Assembly (NCBI GenBank): GCA_025656675.1
Contig: JAHXHN010000005.1
Location: 208,762 to 272,761 of the forward strand
Length of the DNA stretch: 64,000 nucleotides
Source: Candidatus Thiodiazotropha sp. (ex Codakia rugifera)
Lineage (GTDB): Bacteria > Pseudomonadota > Gammaproteobacteria > Chromatiales > Chromatiaceae
Direction: 5' to 3'
The notes under the pieces are model-generated. The model was not told the DNA's origin and made no database searches. It saw only the letters and a list, made by a program, of their open reading frames with translations. The translations under genes and the position numbers were made by a program. Shown piece after piece: positions 1 through 9,408 of this stretch (its first letter is position 1; each line of letters begins with the position of its first letter).

Positions 1-1734
1 CGTTTGATTGGGCGCATGTTTAAGGACGAAGTCGTACAGCGAGATGTCGACATGGTGCCCTACAAGATTGTCAAAGCGGACAACGGTGATGCCTGGGTTG
101 AAGTGAATGGCAAGAAAATGGCGCCACCGGAGATTTCAGCGAAGATTCTGCAGAAGATGAAGAAGACGGCTGAAGACTATCTGGGTGAGACCGTGACAGA
201 AGCGGTCATTACCGTCCCTGCCTACTTTAATGACTCTCAGCGACAGGCCACCAAAGATGCCGGACGCATTGCAGGTCTTGATGTTAAACGTATCATCAAT
301 GAGCCAACAGCCGCCGCACTGGCCTACGGCATGGATAAAAAACGCGGTGATCAGACACTGGCGGTCTACGACTTGGGTGGTGGTACCTTTGACATTTCCA
401 TCATTGAGATCGCGGAGATTGATGGCGAGCACCAGTTTGAGGTGCTATCGACCAATGGCGATACCTTCCTCGGTGGTGAAGATTTTGATATGCGTATCAT
501 CGACTTTCTGGTGGATGAGTTCAAAAAGGACCAGGGTTTCGATCTGCGCAACGATCCACTGGCCCTGCAACGTCTGAAAGAGGGTGCTGAGAAGGCGAAA
601 ATCGAACTCTCATCAAGTCAGCAGACCGATATCAACCTGCCCTACATTACAGCGGATGCCAGCGGTCCCAAGCATCTCAATATCAAACTGAGCCGCTCAA
701 AACTGGAGTCGTTGGTGGAGGAGTTGGTGACACGTACCATCGAACCCTGCAAGCTGGCTCTTAAAGATGCGGGTATCGCTGCTTCCAAGATCGATGAAGT
801 GATCCTGGTCGGTGGACAATCCCGGATGCCTAAAGTACAGGAGGCGGTCAAGGCCTTTTTTGGCAAAGAGCCTCGCAAGGATGTTAATCCGGATGAAGCG
901 GTCGCTATTGGTGCAGCGATTCAAGGTGGCGTACTGGGCGGTGAGGTGACAGATGTACTGCTCCTTGACGTAACACCACTCTCGCTTGGTATCGAGACAC
1001 TCGGTGGTGTAATGACTAAATTGATCGAGAAAAACACCACCATTCCGACCAGTGCCTCTCAGGTCTTCTCCACAGCAGATGACAATCAGACGGCGGTGAC
1101 TGTGCATGTGCTGCAGGGTGAACGGGAACAGGCAGGGGCCAATAAATCCCTGGGGCGTTTTGATCTGAGTGATATTCCACCCGCTCCCCGCGGTGTGCCG
1201 CAGATCGAGGTCAGCTTCGATATCGACGCCAACGGTATTCTCAATGTTTCCGCTAAGGACAAAGCGACGGGTAAAGAGCAGTCGATCATTATCAAGGCCT
1301 CTTCCGGCCTCAGCGATGATGAAGTCAGCCGGATGGTCAAAGATGCCGAGGCCCATGCCGATGAAGACCGTAAATTCCACGAGCTGATAGGTGCACGGAA
1401 TCAGGCGGACAGCATGATTCATGCAACCAGGAAGTCGATGGATGAGCTGGGTGAAGATAAGCTGGAAGCGGGTGAAAAGGAGGCGATTGACAGCGCCATC
1501 AAGGATCTTGAAGAGGTCATGAAGGGCGATGACAAAGAGGCCATTGAGGAGAAAACCAAAACCCTGGCTGAAGCCTCGGGTAAAATGGCTGAGCGACTCT
1601 ATGCACAGAACAGTGCTGAGGCGGGCGCTGCTGAAGCGGGCGCATCCGGGACGGAGCAAGAAAGTGCCTCCGGCCAGGCAGATGACGATGTGGTCGATGC
1701 CGAATTCGAAGAGGTCAAAGACAATAAAAGCTAG
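1..1734 (+). CDS. dnaK: Chaperone protein DnaK (Hsp70), 5' end cut off by the window
   Basis: ATP-dependent cytosolic Hsp70 chaperone that folds and refolds proteins with DnaJ and GrpE. The reading frame is open from base 1 (R-L-I-G-R...), so roughly the first 60 residues lie outside the window; about 577 residues remain. Visible nucleotide-binding elements are [21 protein letters not shown] and the VGGQSRMP loop; the substrate-binding domain follows ([14 protein letters not shown] linker region) and the protein ends in an acidic tail ([13 protein letters not shown]) typical of bacterial DnaK. dnaJ follows on the same strand but behind a strong terminator, and grpE is presumably upstream. Identification is certain; only the N-terminus is missing. 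Confidence 0.98.
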   Translation, partial: RLIGRMFKDEVVQRDVDMVPYKIVKADNGDAWVEVNGKKMAPPEISAKILQKMKKTAEDYLGETVTEAVITVPAYFNDSQRQATKDAGRIAGLDVKRIINEPTAAALAYGMDKKRGDQTLAVYDLGGGTFDISIIEIAEIDGEHQFEVLSTNGDTFLGGEDFDMRIIDFLVDEFKKDQGFDLRNDPLALQRLKEGAEKAKIELSSSQQTDINLPYITADASGPKHLNIKLSRSKLESLVEELVTRTIEPCKLALKDAGIAASKIDEVILVGGQSRMPKVQEAVKAFFGKEPRKDVNPDEAVAIGAAIQGGVLGGEVTDVLLLDVTPLSLGIETLGGVMTKLIEKNTTIPTSASQVFSTADDNQTAVTVHVLQGEREQAGANKSLGRFDLSDIPPAPRGVPQIEVSFDIDANGILNVSAKDKATGKEQSIIIKASSGLSDDEVSRMVKDAEAHADEDRKFHELIGARNQADSMIHATRKSMDELGEDKLEAGEKEAIDSAIKDLEEVMKGDDKEAIEEKTKTLAEASGKMAERLYAQNSAEAGAAEAGASGTEQESASGQADDDVVDAEFEEVKDNKS

Positions 1735-1753
1735 TCTGAGATACTAGTCGGAT

Positions 1754-1791
1754 AAACCGTGCATCGGCCATTGGACCGATGCACGGTTTTT
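1754..1791 (+). terminator. Strong intrinsic terminator after dnaK
   Basis: Perfect 11-bp GC-rich stem (ccgtgcatcgg, 1757-1767, pairing with 1776-1786) with an 8-base loop, flanked by AAA on the left and a run of five T on the right. It sits 20 bases after the dnaK stop. It should end most dnaK transcripts before dnaJ, so dnaJ expression needs read-through or its own promoter in the 1792-1932 gap. Confidence 0.85.
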
Positions 1792-1932
1792 GGCTTTATA
1801 CGCTGTAGAAATCAGTTACACCTGAATGAGAAGGTTCAGGTTGTAAGGAATTGTTCCACACGGCTCTCGCATTGTAACGACTGATGCGATCGTATTTATT
1901 AATACTCAAAAAGCAGTAAACAGATAATAACC

Positions 1933-3081
1933 ATGGCAAAACGCGACTACTACGAAATTCTGGGCGTCAACAAGAATGCCAGCGAGGCTGAGATCAAAAA
2001 GGCCTATCGACGCCTTGCCATGAAATACCACCCGGACCGAAATGCCGGTGATGCCGGTGACGCCGGCGAAGATGCAGAGGTGAAGTTCAAAGAGGCCAAG
2101 GAGGCCTATGAAGTATTAGCTGATGCACAGAAGCGTGCTACCTATGATCAGTTTGGCCATGCCGGGGTCGATCCCAGTATGGGTGGTGGTTATGGCGGTG
2201 GGAATGCCAATTTTTCCGATATTTTCGGTGATGTCTTTGGCGATATATTTGGCGGTGGCCGTGGCGGTGGTGGTGGCTCCCGGGTACACCGTGGTGCTGA
2301 TTTACGCTACAACCTACAGCTCTCCTTGGAGGATGCGGTCGCAGGCACGACGGTAAAGATCAGGGTGCCAACCCTGGTGAAATGCGACGTTTGTGCTGGT
2401 AGCGGTGCGAAAAAGGGCTCCTCACCCAAAACATGTGATACCTGTGGTGGACATGGCCAGGTTCGTATGCAGCAGGGATTCTTCTCTGTTCAGCAGACCT
2501 GTCCACGCTGCCATGGTAAAGGGACGATGATTGATAACCCCTGTTCAAGCTGCCATGGTCAGGGGCGGGTGCAGGAGCACAAAACCCTTTCAGTCAAGGT
2601 ACCTCCTGGCGTCGACTCTGGTGACCGCATCCGACTGGCCGGTGAAGGTGAGGCGGGAGAGAGTGGTGGACCTCCGGGTGATCTGTATGTACAGGTTGCT
2701 GTCAAGCCGCACGATATTTTCAGCAGGGAAGACAACCACCTCTACTGTGAGGTGCCTATCAGCTTTGCTATCGCTGCCTTGGGAGGTGAGTTGGAAGTAC
2801 CGACGCTCAACGGCAAAGTGATGCTGAAGATTCCTCCAGGTACCCAGACCGGTCGTCTGTTCCGGATGCGTGGTAAGGGTGTCAAACCCGTACGTGGTGG
2901 GCCGGTGGGTGATTTGATGTGTCGGGTATTGCTGGAGACCCCGGTCAAGCTCACGTCAGAACAAGAAGATCTATTTAAACAACTCGATGAATCCATGAAA
3001 AGAGGCGGCGCAAAACACAGCCCCCATTCCACGAGTTGGGTGGGTGGCGTGAAAAAATTCTTTGAAAACATGGGTTTTTGA
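1933..3081 (+). CDS. dnaJ: Chaperone protein DnaJ (Hsp40 co-chaperone)
   Basis: Stimulates the DnaK ATPase and delivers unfolded substrates. 382 residues against about 376 in E. coli. Domain order is canonical: J-domain with the HPD motif (KYHPDRN) near residue 35, Gly/Phe-rich linker (about 70-120), four zinc-binding CxxCxGxG repeats ([32 protein letters not shown]), then the C-terminal substrate domains. The extra length is partly a GDA-GDA insertion right after HPD, coded by a 9-bp tandem repeat at 2041-2067. ATG at 1933 is preceded by an A-rich leader without a strong Shine-Dalgarno sequence. Confidence 0.98.
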   Translation: MAKRDYYEILGVNKNASEAEIKKAYRRLAMKYHPDRNAGDAGDAGEDAEVKFKEAKEAYEVLADAQKRATYDQFGHAGVDPSMGGGYGGGNANFSDIFGDVFGDIFGGGRGGGGGSRVHRGADLRYNLQLSLEDAVAGTTVKIRVPTLVKCDVCAGSGAKKGSSPKTCDTCGGHGQVRMQQGFFSVQQTCPRCHGKGTMIDNPCSSCHGQGRVQEHKTLSVKVPPGVDSGDRIRLAGEGEAGESGGPPGDLYVQVAVKPHDIFSREDNHLYCEVPISFAIAALGGELEVPTLNGKVMLKIPPGTQTGRLFRMRGKGVKPVRGGPVGDLMCRVLLETPVKLTSEQEDLFKQLDESMKRGGAKHSPHSTSWVGGVKKFFENMGF

Positions 3082-3089
3082 GTACGTAA

Positions 3090-3911
<822 letters not shown>

Positions 3912-3945
3912 AAACTGACGAGTACGCTTGAAACTACTGCTTAAT

Positions 3946-4434
3946 ATGAGGCCCTTTATCCGCTTCGATCAGGTATTGTTTTTGGTGAGCATGCTCATAT
4001 TCGGCTGTAGTAGTGAGCCGACGGATCCGGAGCAGCAACTGCGCACCTTGATCACGGATGGGGAAATGGCCATTGAATCTCGCGACCTTTCCGCTGTGCT
4101 GGAAATGGTTGACCCTCAATACCTGGATAAACAGCAGCGTGACTATCATCAGCTACGCGCATTGCTGGCGGGTTATTTTTTGCGTCATCGATCAATCCAT
4201 ATCATTTCGAGTATTGAGCAGATCGAAATCAAAGCCGGGGGCATTGCGCAGGTTACACTCTATGCAGGCCTTGCTGGATCACCCCAGGAGGATGCCATGC
4301 CATTATCCCAATGGCGGGGTGATCTCATACGTCTGCAGCTAAATGTTATCCTTAGTGACGATGAGGCTTGGCTGGTAAGGGGTGCAGACTGGCATAAGGC
4401 ACACCCCGGTGATTGGGTGCTTTCTGAGGACTGA
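3946..4434 (+). CDS. Putative lipoprotein of unknown function
   Basis: 162 residues from the ATG at 3946; an in-frame TTG 18 bases earlier is also possible. The N-terminus is a lipoprotein signal: basic residues, a hydrophobic stretch (VLFLVSMLIFG) and a cysteine in LIFGCSS, so it should be lipid-anchored in the periplasm. The mature part is about 140 residues, starts with a helix (EQQLRTLITDGEMAIESRDL) and has alternating strand-like segments; this resembles small NTF2-like/SnoaL folds, but that is a guess. No catalytic motif is recognised. It directly follows dapB (35 bases) and may be cotranscribed. Confidence 0.75.
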   Translation: MRPFIRFDQVLFLVSMLIFGCSSEPTDPEQQLRTLITDGEMAIESRDLSAVLEMVDPQYLDKQQRDYHQLRALLAGYFLRHRSIHIISSIEQIEIKAGGIAQVTLYAGLAGSPQEDAMPLSQWRGDLIRLQLNVILSDDEAWLVRGADWHKAHPGDWVLSED

Positions 4435-4488
4435 GTATTTTCGAACTGGCCCAAAACCTGCATTCATAGCTGTTGACTGCAACCAACT

Positions 4489-5496
4489 ATGACAGGTTTG
4501 GCCATGGCTCAGATACCGATAATGAATCAGCTTCAGGGTGGTAATCTTCAAACAACCACTGCAGGTGATAGTGATAGCAGCCTTCTGGAGGCCACGACAG
4601 AAGGGATGGTGATAGATGTTCCCTTCTATCAGACCTTACAAGCGTTACTTGTACAGGAGGGTGGTGGAAAACTGCCACTGAGCCCTCATCCGGGGGTTGA
4701 AACTGCAGTGCCTAGTCCCATGCTTTTAGCCAAAGATGGCACGGTGTTGCCGTTCAAATCGCTCGTTGACGGCAAATCCTTGCCGGTTTTGACTGATCAG
4801 GTGCAGATACAGATGCCCAGCACTGAACAAGTCACTGACTTCGGAACCCAGTTAAGAGCCACGCAGCCGCTACAACCAGAATTTCTTACTCAAAGGCTTT
4901 TTCAAGCGGATCAAATGACAAGCTTACCTGTTGCTGTCCCATCAGGGGAGGAAAGCAAGTTGTTAATGGATGCAGGAAGAGTCGCTGAATCTGTCAGTCA
5001 ATACTCAGTGGGCGCTATTCAACAGCCGGCTACAACGACCCAGGCTGCCAAACCCGCAATGCTCATGTCGTTGGGGATGCCCGTGGGGCAACCTGGTTGG
5101 GACAAGGCAGTTGGAGAGAGGGTTCAATGGATGGTCAGTCAAAACATCCAACAAGCTGAAATCAAGCTGACTCCTCCCAATCTAGGACCCTTGGAGATAA
5201 AAATATCACTTCAAAATGATCAGACCAGTGTCAGCTTTGTGGCAGCCCAAGCACCTACACGCGAGGCACTGGAAGCATCAATTCCCCGCCTTAGGGAGAT
5301 GTTTGGGGAGATCAACCTCAATCTTGCAAATGTCGATGTTGGCCAGCAGCAAACCGGTGAATCAAACGCAGATGGAACGGCTGAATCGGGTTCGGGTCAA
5401 CACATTGGCGATGAATCATCACCTCATGAGTCATTCACCGGGGAGGCTGGAGTGAGGGTGGTTGACGGTATCGGTCTGTTGGATACCTATGCTTAG
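4489..5496 (+). CDS. FliK-like flagellar hook-length control protein (isolated)
   Basis: 335 residues. The C-terminal part (about 205-285) matches the Flg_hook domain of FliK: PGWDKAVGERVQWMVSQ, then QAEIKLTPPNLGPLEIKI and a helix TREALEASIPRLREMF. The long, low-complexity, Gln/Ser/Pro/Thr-rich N-terminal part is also typical. FliK is secreted through the flagellar type III apparatus and switches export from hook to filament subunits. Here no other flagellar gene is nearby, and N-terminal half conservation cannot be judged. An alternative start is ATG 4504. The function in hook-length control is inferred from the domain only. Confidence 0.8.
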   Translation: MTGLAMAQIPIMNQLQGGNLQTTTAGDSDSSLLEATTEGMVIDVPFYQTLQALLVQEGGGKLPLSPHPGVETAVPSPMLLAKDGTVLPFKSLVDGKSLPVLTDQVQIQMPSTEQVTDFGTQLRATQPLQPEFLTQRLFQADQMTSLPVAVPSGEESKLLMDAGRVAESVSQYSVGAIQQPATTTQAAKPAMLMSLGMPVGQPGWDKAVGERVQWMVSQNIQQAEIKLTPPNLGPLEIKISLQNDQTSVSFVAAQAPTREALEASIPRLREMFGEINLNLANVDVGQQQTGESNADGTAESGSGQHIGDESSPHESFTGEAGVRVVDGIGLLDTYA

Positions 5497-5705
5497 ACTA
5501 TGACACTCCTCTAGGCGTCTGGTTGACGGTTGAAATCGGCCGTCCTGTATGCTTATGAATACCTCTTCTGGTCGTTATTGTAATCACGAATGAGTGAAAA
5601 CAATTGTGACGCAACGGGCATCCTTTCTATCTACATCTGCCTTCCATCATCTTGGCTATTTCAAACTGATCCTCAGTAGGCGAGAATGGTCCACCGTGGG
5701 GAGGC
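5497..5705. other. Intergenic region between fliK-like gene and repeat element
   Basis: About 210 bases with no credible gene or RNA. Together with the inverted-repeat element at 5706-5860 it makes up the 376-base gap before lapA. ihfB and rpsA, which often precede lapA in this group, are not here. Confidence 0.5.
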
Positions 5706-5860
5706 TTAAACCCAGATTCTGCAGTTGACCACTGATACCTGAGGTAAGGTAATGAAATGCAGAATCGAATAGTGGATTTTTTCCATACCCATTGGATGAG
5801 CTTTGTGACGCTACATGAATTTGTGGGAAATCCATGTTCAACTGTGGATTCTAGGTTAAA
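5706..5860. repeat. 155-bp imperfect inverted-repeat element upstream of lapA
   Basis: The first 26 bases (5706-5731) and the reverse complement of the last 26 (5835-5860) agree at 20 positions. No coding capacity. An internal ccataccc lies 77 bases from the left end; the 162-bp element before zwf (53734-53897) has the same word 73-74 bases from its left end, followed by similar sequence, suggesting one family. The right end is 12 bases before the lapA start codon, and no Shine-Dalgarno sequence is evident between them. Confidence 0.55.
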
Positions 5861-5872
5861 TCGGAATGTCTG

Positions 5873-6160
5873 ATGCGATTCATTAAACTCTTTGTTGTTA
5901 TTCTAATCATGATGCTGGGTGCGGTCTTTACCGTGCTCAATGCTGATTTGGTAGAGGTAAACTACTACTTCGGTAACCGAGAGCTTCCGTTATCATTGAT
6001 TGTGACCGCTGCTTTGGGGATAGGCGTCATTTTGGGTGTACTATCTGGAATGGGTAGGGTGCTAGCACTCAAGCGGGAAGTAAACCTCCTCAAACGACGC
6101 GGTCAAGTTGTCACCGAGGAAGTAAAAAACCTTCGTGCCCTGCCATTGAAGGAGCAGTGA
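5873..6160 (+). CDS. lapA: LapA family inner-membrane protein (LPS assembly)
   Basis: 95 residues, with two transmembrane helices (about 5-22 and 38-60) and a basic, coiled-coil-like cytoplasmic tail (LALKREVNLLKRRGQ), the layout of LapA/YciS (DUF1049). LapA works with LapB at the inner membrane in balancing lipopolysaccharide synthesis against phospholipids. The next gene is lapB, the conserved partner, which supports the call. The start codon lies only 12 bases behind an inverted-repeat element, so its expression signals may come from that element. Confidence 0.88.
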   Translation: MRFIKLFVVILIMMLGAVFTVLNADLVEVNYYFGNRELPLSLIVTAALGIGVILGVLSGMGRVLALKREVNLLKRRGQVVTEEVKNLRALPLKEQ

Positions 6161-6260
6161 GAGAGATCCTTTATGTGCTTTCTAAGCCTATCCCAATGTT
6201 GCAGCCATGAAACTATCGAGTTCTGCGTTGTCGGTGGCATGAGTATACAGGTGTCAGGCG

Positions 6261-7436
6261 ATGCTTGAGTTGCTGCTGCTATTGTTGCCTGTTGCTGCAG
6301 CTTCTGGTTGGTATACGGCCAGGCGCGGTATGGTGACAAAAAAACAGAAACAACCGCAAGAGATTTCTCCCGTCTACTTTAAAGGCCTCAACTATCTGTT
6401 GAATGAACAGCCGGATAAAGCGATCGATCTGTTTATTGAGCTGTTGGATGTGGATAGCGATACCGTTGAAACCCATTTGGCATTGGGTAATCTGTTTCGC
6501 CGCCGTGGCGAGGTGGACCGGGCAATCCGTATTCACCAAAATCTGATAGCCAGACCCAGCCTCAGTCGTGAACAACGTGCACAGGCTCTCCTTGAGCTGG
6601 GTCAGGATTATATGCGTGCGGGTCTGTTTGATCGTGCGGAAAACCTGTTTTTGGAGCTCACTGAATTGAGGCTCTATAACGAACAGGCCTATGTCTATCT
6701 GTTGGAGATATACCAACAGGAGAAGGATTGGTTGCGATGTCTTGAAGTTGCAGACAAGATCACTGTTTCCCACTTTCCTACGCTGCATAACGCAATTGCC
6801 CATTTCTACTGCGAACTGGCTGAGCAGATGTTGTCACAGCAGAATATTGCAGCTGCTGAAGGTTATCTCAAACGTGCTCAGCAGGTGCAGCGAAGTAATG
6901 TGCGCGCACTCCTTTTGCAGGGAGAGATCGATTATGCACGAGGTGATTGCAGATCGGTTGTTCGCTTATTGCGTCAGGTTGAGGATTATGATCCTGCCTA
7001 TCTGTCGGAGGTACTGCCCAGACTTGTCGAATGCTACAGAAAACTCGGTCTGCAACAGGAGTTGTTTGAGTATTTACAACAAATCTATGACCGTCACCAC
7101 TGCACTGAAGCGATGTTGATCCTTTCAGAAATGATCGCTGATAAAGAGGGAGAGAGTGCTGCGGTTGATTCGATGCTCAGACATCTGGAGGAGTCACCGG
7201 ACCTGAAAGGGCTTGAGCGGTTGGTCAAATTGAATTTACAACGTGGTGAAGAGAGTCCTCGTGAGACCCTTGAAGTCCTGCTGCAGTCAGTGATGAAATT
7301 GCTCGATAAGCAACCGGCCTATCAGTGTGAGCATTGTGGCTTTACGGCAAAAAAACTGCATTGGCACTGCCCTAGCTGCAAGACATGGGGAGAGATAAAA
7401 CCCCAACAAGGATTGACTCGAAGCAGCAAAGCCTAG
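6261..7436 (+). CDS. lapB: Lipopolysaccharide assembly protein LapB
   Basis: 391 residues, close to E. coli LapB/YciM (389). The N-terminal hydrophobic stretch (LELLLLLLPVAAASGWYTARR) anchors it in the inner membrane facing the cytosol. The middle consists of tetratricopeptide repeats (for example NYLLNEQPDKAIDLFIELL and ALGNLFRRRGEVDRAI). The C-terminus has a rubredoxin-type zinc site, with Cys356, Cys359, Cys370 and Cys373 in CEHCGF and CPSCKTWG. LapB recruits FtsH to degrade LpxC and so limits LPS synthesis. It lies 100 bases after lapA. Confidence 0.95.
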   Translation: MLELLLLLLPVAAASGWYTARRGMVTKKQKQPQEISPVYFKGLNYLLNEQPDKAIDLFIELLDVDSDTVETHLALGNLFRRRGEVDRAIRIHQNLIARPSLSREQRAQALLELGQDYMRAGLFDRAENLFLELTELRLYNEQAYVYLLEIYQQEKDWLRCLEVADKITVSHFPTLHNAIAHFYCELAEQMLSQQNIAAAEGYLKRAQQVQRSNVRALLLQGEIDYARGDCRSVVRLLRQVEDYDPAYLSEVLPRLVECYRKLGLQQELFEYLQQIYDRHHCTEAMLILSEMIADKEGESAAVDSMLRHLEESPDLKGLERLVKLNLQRGEESPRETLEVLLQSVMKLLDKQPAYQCEHCGFTAKKLHWHCPSCKTWGEIKPQQGLTRSSKA

Positions 7437-7450
7437 TGTAGGACAATACG

Positions 7451-7465
7451 CTAGTACTCCTTCAA
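7451..7465. repeat. Copy of a short dispersed intergenic motif (lapB-pyrF)
   Basis: ctagtactccttcaa is the exact inverse of 58445-58459 and agrees with 24770-24783 but for one base. It lies between lapB and pyrF. Confidence 0.45.
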
Positions 7466-7495
7466 GATGATAAATAACAATGAGGTGGAATTTGC

Positions 7496-8203
7496 ATGAA
7501 TAGTGGAGACTCAAGGGTCATTGTTGCACTCGACTACCCTCAGCAGGATAAGGCTCTGAGTCTTGTTGACCGTCTGCATCCCTCACTCTGCCGGCTTAAG
7601 GTTGGAAAAGAGATGTTTACCCGTCTTGGTCCTCCCTTTGTCGAGGCTTTGAGGCAACGTGGTTATGAAGTCTTTCTTGATCTGAAATTTCATGATATCC
7701 CCAATACGGTGGCGGCAGCCTGTGATGCAGCTGCGGATCTAGGCGTGTGGATGATAAATCTGCATGCTTCGGGTGGCCGTAGAATGATGCAGGCAGCACG
7801 GGAGCGTTTAGAGGCCCGAACAAACCGGCCGCTGCTGGTGGCAGTCACGATTCTGACCAGCCTTACCACTGAAGAGATCCACGAAGTGGGTTTCAGTGGC
7901 GATCCTGCAGAGAATGTACTTCGATTGGCAGCATTAACCCATAAGTCCGGACTGGATGGTGTTGTTTGTTCTCCCAGGGAGGCGACGGCATTGCGTCAGG
8001 CACTGGGCGATGATTTTCTCCTGGTAACACCGGGTGTTCGGCCAAAACTTGCTACTCAGGATGATCAACGACGTGTCATGACACCCGGCGAAGCCATCGG
8101 ATCAGGATCCAGTTATCTCGTAGTCGGAAGACCTATCACCGGTGCTGATGACCCAATTCAAGCACTGCAGGCGATCAATGATGAGATCAAGGCTCATCTG
8201 TGA
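7496..8203 (+). CDS. pyrF: Orotidine 5'-phosphate decarboxylase
   Basis: Last step of de novo UMP synthesis (OMP to UMP plus CO2). 235 residues, usual for the short bacterial class I enzyme. The active-site signature is [12 protein letters not shown] near residue 60, with the Asp-x-Lys-x-x-Asp catalytic network; the phosphate-binding loop GVRP and the late VVGRPIT motif are also present. lapA-lapB-pyrF is a conserved gammaproteobacterial order. ATG at 7496 follows ggtgg-type purine-rich sequence. Confidence 0.97.
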   Translation: MNSGDSRVIVALDYPQQDKALSLVDRLHPSLCRLKVGKEMFTRLGPPFVEALRQRGYEVFLDLKFHDIPNTVAAACDAAADLGVWMINLHASGGRRMMQAARERLEARTNRPLLVAVTILTSLTTEEIHEVGFSGDPAENVLRLAALTHKSGLDGVVCSPREATALRQALGDDFLLVTPGVRPKLATQDDQRRVMTPGEAIGSGSSYLVVGRPITGADDPIQALQAINDEIKAHL

Positions 8204-8329
8204 TCTTTTGAAGGGGATAGGGTACAAATATCCCTGTATGATCAGTGAGGGTAGCCTTGCCTCTGTCATCTGCAATAGGTAGTGTCGGCAAACAGTGACC
8301 TTGTCAGTAAGTAGGACCTTAAAGGAGTC

Positions 8330-9217
8330 ATGATGGTTAAAAAGATTCGAAAAGCGGTTTTTCCTGTGGCTGGAATGGGAACCCGTTTTCTTCCGGCAAC
8401 CAAGGCAAATCCAAAGGAGATGCTGCCTGTAGTGGATAAGCCGCTGATTCAATATGCGGCGGAGGAAGCGGAAGAGGCAGGGGTTCAATCGCTGGTGTTT
8501 GTTACAGGCCGCAATAAGCGTTCTATTCCCGACCATTTTGATAAGGCCTACGAGCTGGAAAGTGAGCTGAAAGAGGCGGGTAAGACCGACCTGTTGCAGA
8601 AGGTTCAGAATGTTCTGCCCACCGATGTGAGTTGTATCTACCTAAGACAGGCAGAAGCCCTGGGACTTGGACATGCCGTGCTCTGCGCTGAGTCCGTTGT
8701 GGCGGATGAACCCTTTGCTGTCATCCTGGCGGACGACTTAATCAACGGTGATGATGGGGTTGGCGCTATTGCCCAGATGGCTAAGGTCTATGAGCAATAC
8801 CAGTGCAGTGTGATACTGGTCGAGGAAGTCCCGCCACAAGATACTGGGAAGTACGGTATTGTCGAAGTCGAAGAGGATGATGGCGAGACAGCGATAGTCA
8901 CCTCTATTGTGGAAAAACCCAAGCCGGAAGAAGCGCCTTCAAACCTGGCCGTCGTCGGGCGCTATATACTCACACCGCGCATATTCGATTTGCTCAAACA
9001 GACAGGCCGTGGTGCGGGTGGTGAAATTCAGCTGACCGATGCTATCGCCGAACTGTTGAAATATGAAAAGGTCAGGGTCTATCGGGTGAAGGGTAAACGC
9101 TACGATTGTGGGAGCAAGCTTGGCTATCTCGAGGCGACGGTCGAGTATGCACTATTGCACCAGGAGTTGGGCGATGACTTCCGTGATTACCTGAGTGAGT
9201 TATCCAAGACAATATAA
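8330..9217 (+). CDS. galU: UTP-glucose-1-phosphate uridylyltransferase GalU
   Basis: Makes UDP-glucose from UTP and glucose 1-phosphate, for LPS, exopolysaccharide and other sugars. 295 residues. N-terminal nucleotidyltransferase motif [18 protein letters not shown] and the later [18 protein letters not shown] segment are diagnostic. ATG 8330 or the in-frame ATG 8333 could be used; aaaggag lies upstream with good spacing. Followed by an inverted repeat and a bidirectional terminator. Its substrate glucose 1-phosphate is shared with glgC further along the window. Confidence 0.97.
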   Translation: MMVKKIRKAVFPVAGMGTRFLPATKANPKEMLPVVDKPLIQYAAEEAEEAGVQSLVFVTGRNKRSIPDHFDKAYELESELKEAGKTDLLQKVQNVLPTDVSCIYLRQAEALGLGHAVLCAESVVADEPFAVILADDLINGDDGVGAIAQMAKVYEQYQCSVILVEEVPPQDTGKYGIVEVEEDDGETAIVTSIVEKPKPEEAPSNLAVVGRYILTPRIFDLLKQTGRGAGGEIQLTDAIAELLKYEKVRVYRVKGKRYDCGSKLGYLEATVEYALLHQELGDDFRDYLSELSKTI

Positions 9218-9221
9218 AACA

Positions 9222-9255
9222 CAGTTCAGTTGCTCCCTTTTGGGGAGCTGAACTG
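9222..9255 (+). other. Inverted repeat just after galU
   Basis: Two-part stem: cagttca (9222-9228) with tgaactg (9249-9255), and gctccc (9232-9237) with gggagc (9243-9248), separated by a small bulge. It lacks a T-run, so it probably protects the galU mRNA 3' end or backs up the terminator that follows. Confidence 0.5.
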
Positions 9256-9268
9256 AACACTTTAATGT

Positions 9269-9297
9269 AAAAAGGCCGCACGAATGCGGCCTTTTTT
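9269..9297. terminator. Bidirectional terminator between galU and tRNA-Glu
   Basis: Stem ggccgca (9274-9280) with tgcggcc (9285-9291), tetraloop CGAA, A-run on the left and T6 on the right. It can end galU transcription rightwards and tRNA-Glu transcription leftwards. Confidence 0.88.
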
Positions 9298-9302
9298 CTG
9301 TT

Positions 9303-9377
9303 TGGTACTCCCTAGGGGACTCGAACCCCTGTTACCGGCGTGAGAGGCCAGCGTCCTAACCACTAGACGAAGGGAGC
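9303..9377 (-). tRNA. tRNA-Glu (anticodon CUC)
   Basis: Read on the minus strand it folds into a complete cloverleaf: acceptor GCTCCCT pairing with AGGGAGT, discriminator A and an encoded CCA end, D arm with GTGGTTAG, anticodon stem CTGGC/GCCGG around loop CTCTCAC (anticodon CTC), and T arm CAGGG-GTTCGAA-CCCCT. The body strongly resembles bacterial tRNA-Glu. The CUC isoacceptor reads GAG codons. It is a single gene, not part of a tRNA cluster, and faces a terminator shared with galU. Confidence 0.96.
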
Positions 9378-9408
9378 AGTTTCTCACGAAAGGCGGTATT
9401 ATACTGAC

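Noticed and set aside
697-1659. 320-codon open frame on the minus strand opposite dnaK
   Set aside because: Long antisense frames opposite dnaK are a known codon-usage artefact; no ribosome site and no protein-like pattern.
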